DNA of 64,000 bases from positions 457,250-521,249 of the forward strand of contig DDFG01000001.1 in NCBI GenBank assembly GCA_002337055.1. The letters are read 5' to 3'. The position numbers and the translations under genes were made by a program. Numbering within the stretch: the stretch's first letter is position 1; each line of letters opens with the position of its first letter. The notes beneath the pieces are model-generated. The model was given only the letters and a program-made list of their open reading frames with translations, was not told the DNA's origin and made no database searches. Shown in pieces: positions 31,060 through 39,541 of this stretch. The stretch is from Betaproteobacteria bacterium UBA1934. Its GTDB lineage: Bacteria; Pseudomonadota; Gammaproteobacteria; Burkholderiales; Rhodocyclaceae.

Positions 31060-32286
31060 ATGCAACCGATCATGAAATCGAACAAGCTGTCCAACGTGCT
31101 CTACGACATTCGCGGGCCGGTGGCGCAGCGCGCCAAACAGATGGAAGAAGAGGGGCATCGCATCCTCAAGCTGAACATCGGCAATCTGGCACCGTTCGGC
31201 TTCGACGCGCCGGAAGAGATCCAGCAGGACATGATCCGCAATCTGCCGAACTCGGCGGGTTATTCCGATTCCAAAGGCATTTTTGCTGCCCGCAAGGCGG
31301 TGATGCACTATACGCAGGAAAAGCGCATCAAAAATGTGGCGTTGGAGGATATTTACCTTGGCAACGGCGTTTCCGAACTGATCACGTTGTCAATGAACGC
31401 CTTGCTGAACACTGGTGACGAAGTGCTGGTGCCGGCGCCTGATTATCCGCTGTGGACGGCGGCGGTGAATCTATCCGGCGGGACACCGCGCCATTATCTG
31501 TGCGATGAGTCGAACGGATGGTTGCCCGATCTCGACGACATTCGCGCCAAGATCACGCCCAACACGCGCGCGATCGTAGTCATCAATCCGAACAACCCCA
31601 CCGGGGCTTTGTATCCCGACGATCTGCTCATGGAAATCGTCGAAATTGCTCGACAGAATGACCTGATCGTCTATTCCGACGAGGTTTATGACAAAGTTTT
31701 GTATGACGGTGTCACTCACACTGCCATCGCCTCGCTCTCGGAGGATGTGCTGACCGTCACCTTCAACGGGTTGTCGAAGAACTACCGCTCCTGCGGCTAC
31801 CGCGCCGGCTGGATGATCGTTTCCGGCGACAAGCGCCATGCCCGCGACTACATCGAGGGGCTTGATCTGCTCGCCAATATGCGCATGTGCTCGAATGTGC
31901 CGGGGCAGTACGCCATCCAGACGGCGCTGGGCGGCTACCAGAGCATCAACGACCTGATTGCGCCGGGTGGCCGTATGTGTCGGCAGCGCGACCTTGCTTA
32001 TTCGCTGATCACCGCCATTCCCGGTGTGACTTGCGTCAAGCCCAAGGCGACGCTGTACATGTTCCCCCGTCTCGATCCGAAGATTTATCCGATCACCGAC
32101 GACCAGCAGTTCATGCTCGAACTGCTACAGGAAGAGCGTCTGCTGCTGACTCATGGCACCGGCTTCAACTGGCCGCATCCCGATCACTTCCGGTTGGTCT
32201 TCCTGCCGCACGAGGATGACCTGACCGAAGCAGTCGGCCGCATCGCCCGCTTTCTCGACCACTATCGCAAACGCTACGGAAACTGA
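31060..32286 (+). CDS. alaA: Alanine aminotransferase AlaA-type PLP enzyme
   Basis: A 408-residue class I/II aminotransferase. It is very similar in wording to AlaA of Escherichia coli: LSNVLYDIRGPVAQRAKQME, LKLNIGNLAPFGFDAPEEI, IYLGNGVSELITLSMNALL, VLVPAPDYPLWTAAVNLSGG, VVINPNNPTGALYP and the PLP-Lys loop FNGLSKNYRSCGYRAGWM. It makes alanine from pyruvate and glutamate. The start may be this ATG or the one 12 nt later (MKSNKLS). It is immediately followed, 5 nt away, by hom, so the genes are co-transcribed. Confidence 0.92.
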   Translation: MQPIMKSNKLSNVLYDIRGPVAQRAKQMEEEGHRILKLNIGNLAPFGFDAPEEIQQDMIRNLPNSAGYSDSKGIFAARKAVMHYTQEKRIKNVALEDIYLGNGVSELITLSMNALLNTGDEVLVPAPDYPLWTAAVNLSGGTPRHYLCDESNGWLPDLDDIRAKITPNTRAIVVINPNNPTGALYPDDLLMEIVEIARQNDLIVYSDEVYDKVLYDGVTHTAIASLSEDVLTVTFNGLSKNYRSCGYRAGWMIVSGDKRHARDYIEGLDLLANMRMCSNVPGQYAIQTALGGYQSINDLIAPGGRMCRQRDLAYSLITAIPGVTCVKPKATLYMFPRLDPKIYPITDDQQFMLELLQEERLLLTHGTGFNWPHPDHFRLVFLPHEDDLTEAVGRIARFLDHYRKRYGN

Positions 32287-32291
32287 GCACC

Positions 32292-33602
32292 ATGAAACCT
32301 ATCAATGTTGGCCTGATCGGCATCGGCACCGTCGGTGGCGGCACTTATACCGTCCTTTCCAGGAACGCCGAAGAAATCACCCGCCGCGCAGGTCGACCGA
32401 TCCGCATCAGCGCCGTCGCCGACCGCAATCTTGAACTGGCGCGCCAGATTACCGGCGGCGCCTGCAAGCTGACCGACGATGCGTTTGCCGTGGTGAATGA
32501 TCCCGAAATCGACATCATCGTCGAGCTGATCGGCGGCTACACCGTGGCGAAAGACGTGGTGTTGCAGGCCATCGCCAACGGCAAGCATGTGGTCACCGCC
32601 AACAAGGCGTTGCTCGCCGTGCATGGCACCGAAATTTTCACCGCCGCCAGCCAGCGGGGCGTGATGGTCGCCTTCGAGGCGGCCGTGGCCGGGGGCATCC
32701 CGATCATCAAGGCTTTGCGCGAGGGGCTGACGGCCAACCGCATTCAGTGGATCGCCGGCATCATCAACGGCACGACCAATTTCATCCTCTCCGAAATGCG
32801 CGACAAGGGCCTTTCGTTCGACGAGGTTCTGAAGGAGGCGCAGCGCCTGGGGTACGCCGAAGCCGACCCGACCTTCGATATCGAAGGCATCGATGCCGCC
32901 CACAAGGCGACCATACTTTCGGCCATCGCCTTTGGCATTCCGGTGCAGTTCGACAAGGCCTACGTCGAAGGCATCACCAAGCTCCAAGCAGCCGATCTGA
33001 AATACGCCGAACAACTCGGCTATCGCATCAAGCTGCTCGGCATTGCCCGTCGCCGCGACAAGGGCGTCGAACTGCGCGTCCATCCGACGCTGGTGCCGGC
33101 CAAACGCCTGATCGCCAATGTCGAGGGGGCGATGAACGCCGTGCTGGTGCAGGCGGACGCGGTCGGCTCGACGCTGTATTACGGCAAGGGCGCCGGGGCG
33201 GAACCGACGGCCTCGGCGGTGATCGCCGATCTGGTCGATGTGACCCGCCTGGCGACCGCCGATCCCGAACACCGCGTGCCGCACCTGGCCTTCCAGCCGG
33301 ACGCGCTGGCCGACCTGCCCATTCTGCCGATCGGCGAAGTGGAGACGGGCTGCTACCTGCGCATGCGGGTCGAAGACAAGCCGGGCGTGCTGGCCGACAT
33401 CACCCGCATCCTGGCCGATCAGCAGATTTCCATCGATGCGATGCTCCAGCGCGAGCCCGAAGAAGGCGAAGGCGCGACCGACATCATCATCCTGACGCAC
33501 GTTTGTATCGAAAAACAGGCGGACGCCGCTATCGCCCGTATCGAGGCCCTGCCGGCCTTGCAGGGCAAGGTAACCCGCCTGCGTCTGGAGACTCTGGGGT
33601 GA
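32292..33602 (+). CDS. hom: Homoserine dehydrogenase
   Basis: A 436-residue enzyme that reduces aspartate semialdehyde to homoserine for threonine and methionine. N-terminal Rossmann motif VGLIGIGTVGGGTYTVL; catalytic domain VTANKALLAVHG, AAVAGGIPIIKALREGLTAN, IAGIINGTTNFILSEM and the family motif GYAEADPTFDIEGIDAAHK. The C-terminus is an ACT domain (YLRMRVEDKPGVLADITRIL) giving feedback control by threonine. Lies 5 nt after alaA and overlaps the next gene by GTGA. Confidence 0.96.
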   Translation: MKPINVGLIGIGTVGGGTYTVLSRNAEEITRRAGRPIRISAVADRNLELARQITGGACKLTDDAFAVVNDPEIDIIVELIGGYTVAKDVVLQAIANGKHVVTANKALLAVHGTEIFTAASQRGVMVAFEAAVAGGIPIIKALREGLTANRIQWIAGIINGTTNFILSEMRDKGLSFDEVLKEAQRLGYAEADPTFDIEGIDAAHKATILSAIAFGIPVQFDKAYVEGITKLQAADLKYAEQLGYRIKLLGIARRRDKGVELRVHPTLVPAKRLIANVEGAMNAVLVQADAVGSTLYYGKGAGAEPTASAVIADLVDVTRLATADPEHRVPHLAFQPDALADLPILPIGEVETGCYLRMRVEDKPGVLADITRILADQQISIDAMLQREPEEGEGATDIIILTHVCIEKQADAAIARIEALPALQGKVTRLRLETLG

Positions 33603-34132
33603 CGGCGTTGCGTGTCTACCTGCTGCTTGCGGCAACCCTGCTGATCGCGGCATGCGAAACGACCGGCGGCTGGCTGTTCAGCTTCGCCGCACAAGGCACG
33701 CAAATCGAAGCCGAGCGCGTGGTGGCGCAGGTTTACGGCCTGCCGGGCAAGCCTATTCCGTGGACCGGCGTCGATGTGGCGGCGCCGCTTCAGCGCATGC
33801 AGGCGCGCTTCCCGCAGGTGCGCGAGGCGCTCGCGGCTGGCCGTCTGGGCCTGACCGAGGACGGGTATCTCGCTATCCGTGCGGTCGAAGGCCAGGTTGC
33901 CGAATTGAAGAAGCTGTTGCGCGATGAGAATCGGGATCGCCAGTTCCTGTACCGCGCAGTGAGCGAAGCCGCCGGTCATGGCGGGATGTCGCTGCTGGGC
34001 TGGATGGCCTACACCGAAGACCGGTTTGGCGCTGAATGGCGCCGTCAGGCCCCCGCCGGTTGGTGGCAGTTTGACGTTGAGCGTGGCTGGCAGCGTTTGC
34101 CGGTGGTCGCTGTTCCGGCGGTTGGCGGCTAG
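33599..34132 (+). CDS. Putative lipoprotein with DUF1318-like region
   Basis: A 177-residue protein that starts with GTG overlapping the hom stop (GTGA). The N-terminus TALRVYLLLAATLLIAACETT ends in a lipobox with Cys19, so export and lipidation are predicted. The part LQRMQARFPQVREALAAGRLGLTEDGYLAIR resembles the YdbL/DUF1318 pattern (long helix then LG..DGYL). The C-terminal part (MSLLGWMAYTEDRFGAEWRR, GWWQFDVERGWQRL) is unfamiliar. It sits between hom and thrC with a membrane protein; why is unknown. Confidence 0.75.
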   Translation: MTALRVYLLLAATLLIAACETTGGWLFSFAAQGTQIEAERVVAQVYGLPGKPIPWTGVDVAAPLQRMQARFPQVREALAAGRLGLTEDGYLAIRAVEGQVAELKKLLRDENRDRQFLYRAVSEAAGHGGMSLLGWMAYTEDRFGAEWRRQAPAGWWQFDVERGWQRLPVVAVPAVGG

Positions 34133-34139
34133 GCAGGCC

Positions 34140-35297
34140 ATGGCGGTTGATTCCAATCAAGTCCAAGCGAAGGTGAACAGCCCGGCACAGTCGCCTATGC
34201 GTTTGCTCGCGCTGTCCGCCCTGCTTTCCTTCATGATCGCGCTGGCATGTGGCGCCAGCGGCGTTTTGGTTCCGGCGGCAGCTGCCCACATCGCGTTTGC
34301 GGTCGGAATTGTGCCTCTGGTGTTTGGCGCCATGTTGCATTTCGTGCCAGTACTGACACGCAGCGGGGAACCGCATCCCTTCTTTCGAGCCATGCCTTTC
34401 GTCTCCCAGGCGATCGGCTTGCTGGCCGTTTCGGCTTTTCAGGGCTGGTCACCTCGCTGGGTATTGCACCTGGCCGCCATACTTGATTGCATAGGTGCGG
34501 CGGCCCTGTTTTCGTGGATGATCGATCGTTCGCAGCGCTGCCTCGGATCGCCGCATCCCGGCTGGCGCTGGTATGCAGCCTCGCTCGGCACGCTGGTATT
34601 GACCTTGCTGGCGGTGCCGGCGATGGATAGCGAATATGGTCGGGCGGCGCGGCTGGTTCACATGCATCTGAATACGCTTGGCTTCGTCGGCCTTGCCGCG
34701 CTGGGTACCTTGCCAGTGCTGTTGCCGACGGTGCTGGGGCAAAGCGATCTAAAAGCCGGTTGGTGGTTGCAGAAGTGGTGGCCCCGCATGTACGCAGGTA
34801 CCCTGGTCATGGGGCTGGGTACCATGATTCATCCGGGCGTGGCGGCGGCGGGCGCGGCAGTGCTGTTGTTCAGCGCAGTCGATCTTGGCCTGCGCTGGCT
34901 GCGTGCGTTTTCCGCCGCGCGCCTTTGGCAGGATGGTGCCGCCGTGTTGCTGAGCGGAGCGGCATTGGGCTACTGCCTGTTGCTGGTATTCGGCGCCCTG
35001 CATGGGTTTGGCGTGATCGCTGCGCGTCCCACCATTGCTGCGTTTGCCTGTCTCTTTCTGTTGCCGCTGGTGACGGGCGCCTTGACCCAATTGTTGCCGG
35101 TTTGGCGCTTTCCTGGTCCGCGCTCCGATCAGCGCGATGTCCTGCGCTCCCGGCTGGCCTGGGGAGGGCAGGTGAGGGCGCTCTGTTTCCTGGTTGGCGG
35201 GGTGGCCTGTGCTGTCGACCAATTGCCGGTCGGTATCTGTTTTGCCGTGGCCGGGCTACTTGCTTTCGCCGTTGTACTGCTTCGCCCGTTGCGCTGA
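34140..35297 (+). CDS. Polytopic membrane protein, NnrS/haem-copper-oxidase-like
   Basis: A 385-residue integral membrane protein with about ten to eleven hydrophobic helices. His residues at helix faces recall haem-binding NnrS or subunit-I-like proteins: AHIAFAVGIVPLVFGAMLHFVPVL, RLVHMHLNTLGFVGLAALGT and FLLPLVTGALTQLLPVWRFP. This similarity is weak and functional assignment is not safe. It lies 7 nt after the lipoprotein gene and 28 nt before thrC on the same strand, so it belongs to the alaA-hom-thrC unit. Confidence 0.7.
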   Translation: MAVDSNQVQAKVNSPAQSPMRLLALSALLSFMIALACGASGVLVPAAAAHIAFAVGIVPLVFGAMLHFVPVLTRSGEPHPFFRAMPFVSQAIGLLAVSAFQGWSPRWVLHLAAILDCIGAAALFSWMIDRSQRCLGSPHPGWRWYAASLGTLVLTLLAVPAMDSEYGRAARLVHMHLNTLGFVGLAALGTLPVLLPTVLGQSDLKAGWWLQKWWPRMYAGTLVMGLGTMIHPGVAAAGAAVLLFSAVDLGLRWLRAFSAARLWQDGAAVLLSGAALGYCLLLVFGALHGFGVIAARPTIAAFACLFLLPLVTGALTQLLPVWRFPGPRSDQRDVLRSRLAWGGQVRALCFLVGGVACAVDQLPVGICFAVAGLLAFAVVLLRPLR

Positions 35298-35325
35298 ATC
35301 CGGGCCTTTCCAAAGAGAGTTTTGC

Positions 35326-36753
35326 ATGCGTTACATTTCGACCCGAGGCCGTTCGCCCGCACTGACTTTCTGCGACATCCTGCTCGGCGGTTTGGCGCCG
35401 GACGGTGGCCTCTATCTGCCGGAACGCTACCCGCAGGTCACCCGTGCCGAACTCGACGCCTGGCGCTCGTTGCCCTATGCCGAATTGGCCTTCGCCATTC
35501 TCTCCAAATTTGCCGACGACATCCCGCCGGCTGATTTGAAGGCGATCTGCGATCGGACCTACACCGCCGAGACCTACCGCTTCAGTCGCCACTGTGCGCC
35601 GGCCTCGGACATCACGCCCGCGACGCGGCTGGAAGACGGTCTTGTTCTGCTCGAACTCTCGAACGGGCCGACGCTGGCCTTCAAGGACATGGCCATGCAA
35701 CTGCTCGGCAACCTGTTCGAGTACGTGCTGGACAAGCGCGGCGAATCGATCAACATCCTCGGTGCCACTTCTGGTGATACCGGTTCGGCCGCTGAATACG
35801 CCATGCGCGGCAAGCACAATGTACGTGTCTTCATGCTCTCGCCGAATGGCCTGATGTCTCCCTTCCAGCGCGCCCAGATGTATTCGCTGGCCGACGCTAA
35901 CATCTTCAATATCGCCGTTACCGGCATGTTCGACGACGCGCAGGATGTGGTGAAGGCCGTCTCCAACGACGCTGCCTTCAAAGCACGGCACAAAATCGGC
36001 GCGGTCAATTCGATCAACTGGGGCCGTGTCGCGGCGCAGGTGATCTACTACTTCAAGGGCTATTTCGCCGCCACGCAATCGAACGACGAGCAGGTTTCCT
36101 TTGCCGTGCCCTCGGGCAATTTCGGCAATATCTGCGCCGGCCACATCGCCCGCATGATGGGCCTGCCGGTGGCGCAACTGGTGCTCGCGACCAACGAAAA
36201 CGACGTGCTCGACGAATTCTTCCGCACCGGCGTCTATCGTCCACGCGGCACCGCCGAAACCAGCGTCACCTCCAGCCCGTCGATGGATATTTCCAAGGCC
36301 TCCAATTTCGAGCGCTTCGTGTTCGACCTCGTCGGTCGCGACCCGGCGGTGATCCGCGATCTGTGGGGCAAGGTCGAATCCGGCGGCGCTTTCGATCTGT
36401 CGCGGACGCCCTGTTGGGCCGATGTCGCCCGATTCGGTTTCGTCTCCGGCAGCAGTACGCATGCCGACCGTCTGGCCACCATCGCGCAGGCCTGGAGGCA
36501 GTATGGCAAGATGATCGACCCGCACACCGCCGACGGCCTCAAGGTGGCGCTGGCGCATCGCCAGCCCGGCGTGCCCATGCTGGTGCTGGAAACCGCCCAG
36601 CCGGCCAAGTTCGAAGCCACCATCGAAGAAGCGCTGGGCCGCCGCGCCGAGCGCCCGGGAGAACTAGAAGGCATCGAGGCGCTGCCGCAGCGCGTCGACG
36701 TGCTGCCGCCCGACACCGATACCATCAAACGCTACATCGTCGAACGACTATAA
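35326..36753 (+). CDS. thrC: Threonine synthase
   Basis: A 475-residue PLP enzyme that converts O-phosphohomoserine to threonine. Motifs: MRYISTRGRSPALTFCDILL, LAPDGGLYLPERYP, PLP-Lys in NGPTLAFKDMAMQLLGNLFEY, ILGATSGDTGSAAEYAM, FAVPSGNFGNICAGHIAR. Length and opening match the type I (E. coli-like) family. The start is fixed by the conserved MRYxSTRG; AGAGAG lies upstream. It completes the aspartate-to-threonine branch with hom. Confidence 0.96.
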   Translation: MRYISTRGRSPALTFCDILLGGLAPDGGLYLPERYPQVTRAELDAWRSLPYAELAFAILSKFADDIPPADLKAICDRTYTAETYRFSRHCAPASDITPATRLEDGLVLLELSNGPTLAFKDMAMQLLGNLFEYVLDKRGESINILGATSGDTGSAAEYAMRGKHNVRVFMLSPNGLMSPFQRAQMYSLADANIFNIAVTGMFDDAQDVVKAVSNDAAFKARHKIGAVNSINWGRVAAQVIYYFKGYFAATQSNDEQVSFAVPSGNFGNICAGHIARMMGLPVAQLVLATNENDVLDEFFRTGVYRPRGTAETSVTSSPSMDISKASNFERFVFDLVGRDPAVIRDLWGKVESGGAFDLSRTPCWADVARFGFVSGSSTHADRLATIAQAWRQYGKMIDPHTADGLKVALAHRQPGVPMLVLETAQPAKFEATIEEALGRRAERPGELEGIEALPQRVDVLPPDTDTIKRYIVERL

Positions 36754-36786
36754 ACAGGGGCGCGCTGCCCGATCAACGAGAACTCC

Positions 36787-38355
36787 ATGTCGACTGCTAC
36801 TGCCGAAACCACGTCCGCCGCCCGTTACCCGCGTCAGATTCCGTACATCATTGCCAACGAAGGCTGCGAGCGGTTCAGTTTCTACGGGATGCGCAACATC
36901 CTGACGCAGTTCATGATTACCAGCCTGTTTCTGGCGGCACCGGAATCGCTGCGTGTGGGGATGGCCAAGGAGGTATTCCATACCTTCGTGATCGGCGTCT
37001 ATTTCTTTCCGCTTCTCGGTGGCTGGCTGGCTGACCGCTTCTTCGGCAAGTATCACACGGTGTTCTGGCTCAGCCTGGTCTATTGCGCCGGGCACGCCTG
37101 TCTGGCGGCGTTCGACGACAACCGCAACGGTTTCTTCCTCGGCCTCTTTCTGATTGCGTTGGGATCGGGCGGTATCAAGCCGCTGGTCGCCTCGTTTGTC
37201 GGCGACCAGTTCGACCAGACCAACAAACATCTGGCGCAGCGGGTATTTGATGGTTTCTACTGGATCATCAATTTCGGTTCTTTCTTCGCCTCGCTGCTGA
37301 TGCCGCTCTTTCTCAAGCACTACGGGCCTTCGGTGGCTTTTGGCATTCCCGGCCTGTTGATGCTGATCGCCACAATCGTGTTCTGGAGCGGTCGCAAGCG
37401 TTATGTGCGCACGCCACCGGCGGCGCCGAATCCCGATTCCTTCAGTCGCGTCGTCCGCACTGCGCTGACGGCGGCCGAGTCCGGCGAGAGCCGTTCGGGT
37501 TACTGGCTGGCCTGCGCGGGGGCCGTGTTGGCGGTCGCGTCGCTTTTCCTGATCCCACAGATCGGGGTTGCCGCAGCGCTGTGTCTGGCTCTGGTTCTGG
37601 TGCTGGCTTTTGGCGGGCTGGGCACCTGGTGGCAACTCGACCGGGCGGCGCGCAATCATCCCCAGGAGGCTGTCGAGGGAGTGCGGGCAGTGTTGCGTCT
37701 GCTGGTCATCTTTGCGTTGGTGACGCCCTTCTGGTCGCTGTTCGATCAAAAGGCCTCGACTTGGATCGTGCAGGCCAATCAGATGACGCGCCCGTCGTGG
37801 TTTGAAGCCTCCCAGATGCAGGCCTTGAACCCGCTGCTGGTGATGATCCTGATTCCCTTCAACAACCTGGTGCTCTATCCGGCGCTCCGTAGTGCCGGTC
37901 TCCAGGTGACGGCGCTGCGTCGAATGGGAGCGGGGATCGCATTTGCCGGACTGGCCTGGATTGTGGTCGGGCTAATGCAACTTGCTATCGACGGCGGCAA
38001 TCCGATTTCGATCACCTGGCAGATATTGCCCTATGCGTTGCTGACCTTCGGTGAAGTGCTGGTCTCGGCAACCGGGCTGGAATTTGCGTACAGTCAGGCA
38101 CCCGTGTCGATGAAGGGCGTGATCATGAGTTTCTGGAATTTGTCGGTGACGATTGGAAACCTCTGGGTGCTGCTCGCCAATTCCAGCGTCAAGAGCGAAG
38201 CGGTGACCCAACAAATTCAATCGAGCGGTATGGGCGTCACCGCCTTCCAGATGTTCTTCTTTGCCGGTTTCGCACTAGCTGCGGCCGCACTATTTGCGTG
38301 GTTTGCGCGGCGCTATCGCGTGGTCGATCACTACCTTGCCGGAAAACACGGCTGA
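36787..38355 (+). CDS. POT-family proton-coupled peptide transporter
   Basis: A 522-residue 12-14 helix transporter of the PTR2/POT (MFS) family. The PTR2 signature is present: YIIANEGCERFSFYGMRNIL (ExxERFxxYG), then GWLADRFFGKYHTVFWLSLVY, GSGGIKPLVASFVGDQFDQ and FDGFYWIINFGSFFASLLMP, and later FWSLFDQKASTWIVQANQM. The E(R)FxYG motif near the N-terminus couples protons. Substrates are likely di- or tripeptides. It starts 33 nt after thrC and ends just before the opposed nadC cluster. Confidence 0.92.
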   Translation: MSTATAETTSAARYPRQIPYIIANEGCERFSFYGMRNILTQFMITSLFLAAPESLRVGMAKEVFHTFVIGVYFFPLLGGWLADRFFGKYHTVFWLSLVYCAGHACLAAFDDNRNGFFLGLFLIALGSGGIKPLVASFVGDQFDQTNKHLAQRVFDGFYWIINFGSFFASLLMPLFLKHYGPSVAFGIPGLLMLIATIVFWSGRKRYVRTPPAAPNPDSFSRVVRTALTAAESGESRSGYWLACAGAVLAVASLFLIPQIGVAAALCLALVLVLAFGGLGTWWQLDRAARNHPQEAVEGVRAVLRLLVIFALVTPFWSLFDQKASTWIVQANQMTRPSWFEASQMQALNPLLVMILIPFNNLVLYPALRSAGLQVTALRRMGAGIAFAGLAWIVVGLMQLAIDGGNPISITWQILPYALLTFGEVLVSATGLEFAYSQAPVSMKGVIMSFWNLSVTIGNLWVLLANSSVKSEAVTQQIQSSGMGVTAFQMFFFAGFALAAAALFAWFARRYRVVDHYLAGKHG

Positions 38356-38368
38356 ACGCGATGAGATG

Positions 38369-38506
38369 CTACAGAAAATACACCGCCGGAAATACGGCAA
38401 CGGCCAGCAGGTAGATGATCCACTCGAGATTGTGGCGTGCGAGCACCCCCAGAAAGTGCAGTACCAGGATCGTGATTGCAACGACGTAAAACAGCGCGAA
38501 CAACAT
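38369..38506 (-). CDS. Small two-helix membrane protein (45 aa)
   Basis: A short gene downstream of nadC on the same strand (56-nt gap) with GGAG 6 nt before ATG. The product is MLFALFYVVAITILVLHFLG, then VLARHNLEWIIYLLAVAVFP and AVYFL: two hydrophobic segments around a polar ARHN turn. Hydrophobicity and the ribosome-binding site support it as real. Function unknown. It ends 14 nt from the convergent POT gene. Confidence 0.6.
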   Translation of the reverse strand: MLFALFYVVAITILVLHFLGVLARHNLEWIIYLLAVAVFPAVYFL

Positions 38507-38562
38507 AGGTCACTCCGGCTTGGCTCGCCAACTTACGCTGGATTATAGAGGCATTCCACCGC

Positions 38563-39438
38563 TCAGCCAAACGAAGTTGATGCAAAACGCATGGAAAGAT
38601 CCATTGCCTTGATATCTTTGGTAAGCGCCCCGACCGAAATTCTGTCCACGCCGGTGGCGGCGATGGCGCCAATGGTCTCCAGCGTGACGTTGCCCGAGGC
38701 TTCCAGCACCGCGCGACCGGCATTGAGAAGCACGGCTTCACGCAGTGTTGTCAGGTCGAAATTGTCGAGCAGGATCATTTCGGCCCCGGCAGTGAGCGCT
38801 TCGTCAAGCTCGCCCAGATTCTCGACTTCAATCTGGATGAATCGGCAGCGCCCGCCCGCGGCCTCGGCAACGCGCTGGGCAGCGGCGAGGGCAGCGGTGA
38901 TACCGCCTGCCGCAAGAATGTGGTTTTCCTTGACGAGGATGGCATCCCACAGCGCGATGCGGTGATTGCCGCCACCGCCGATGCGAACCGCGTATTTCTG
39001 CGCCAGCCGCAGCCCCGGTAAGGTCTTGCGGGTATCGACCACCTGCGCCGCGGTACCGGCGACTGCATCAGCGTAGAGCCGGGCCTTGCTCGCCACTGCG
39101 GACAGCAGTTGCAGAAAATTCAGGGCGCTACGTTCCCCGGAAAGCATGGCCCGAGCATCGCCTTCGATGTGACATAAGGTCTGCCCGGCGACGAGGGGGT
39201 CGCCATCCTGGGCGGTCCATTCGATGCGGCAATGCGGATCGAGGGTCAAGAAGCAGCGATCGAACCATGCCGTTCCGCAGAGGATGCCGGCTTCACGCGA
39301 GATGACCGTCGCACGGCCAGGGCGAGCAGCCGGAACAAGGTCGGCGGTGAGATCGCCGGCACCGATATCCTCAGCCAGCGCCACGGACACGTTCTTTTCA
39401 ATTTCGGGCGCAAGGGCCACGGGAAATTCTATGGGCAT
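38563..39438 (-). CDS. nadC: Nicotinate-nucleotide pyrophosphorylase (quinolinate phosphoribosyltransferase)
   Basis: A 291-residue enzyme making nicotinate mononucleotide from quinolinate and PRPP in NAD biosynthesis. Motifs: LAEDIGAGDLTADLVP, GERSALNFLQLLSAVAS, VVDTRKTLPGLRLAQKYAVRIGGGGNHRIAL, ILVKENHILAAGG, IEVENLGELDEAL, MILLDNF and EASGNVTLETIGAIAATGVDRISVGALT. Start MPIEFP chosen over an upstream in-frame ATG because homologues begin here. It is divergent from the gltB-like gene. Confidence 0.96.
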   Translation of the reverse strand: MPIEFPVALAPEIEKNVSVALAEDIGAGDLTADLVPAARPGRATVISREAGILCGTAWFDRCFLTLDPHCRIEWTAQDGDPLVAGQTLCHIEGDARAMLSGERSALNFLQLLSAVASKARLYADAVAGTAAQVVDTRKTLPGLRLAQKYAVRIGGGGNHRIALWDAILVKENHILAAGGITAALAAAQRVAEAAGGRCRFIQIEVENLGELDEALTAGAEMILLDNFDLTTLREAVLLNAGRAVLEASGNVTLETIGAIAATGVDRISVGALTKDIKAMDLSMRFASTSFG

Positions 39439-39541
39439 ATCAAATTGTTCGGAATGAGTTTCTGAGTGGCCTATACCCAATAGGGCGCAGAACCGGGCAG
39501 GTCGTGCTAGATTGGCGTCATTGTATCGTTTGGAGAGCAGT

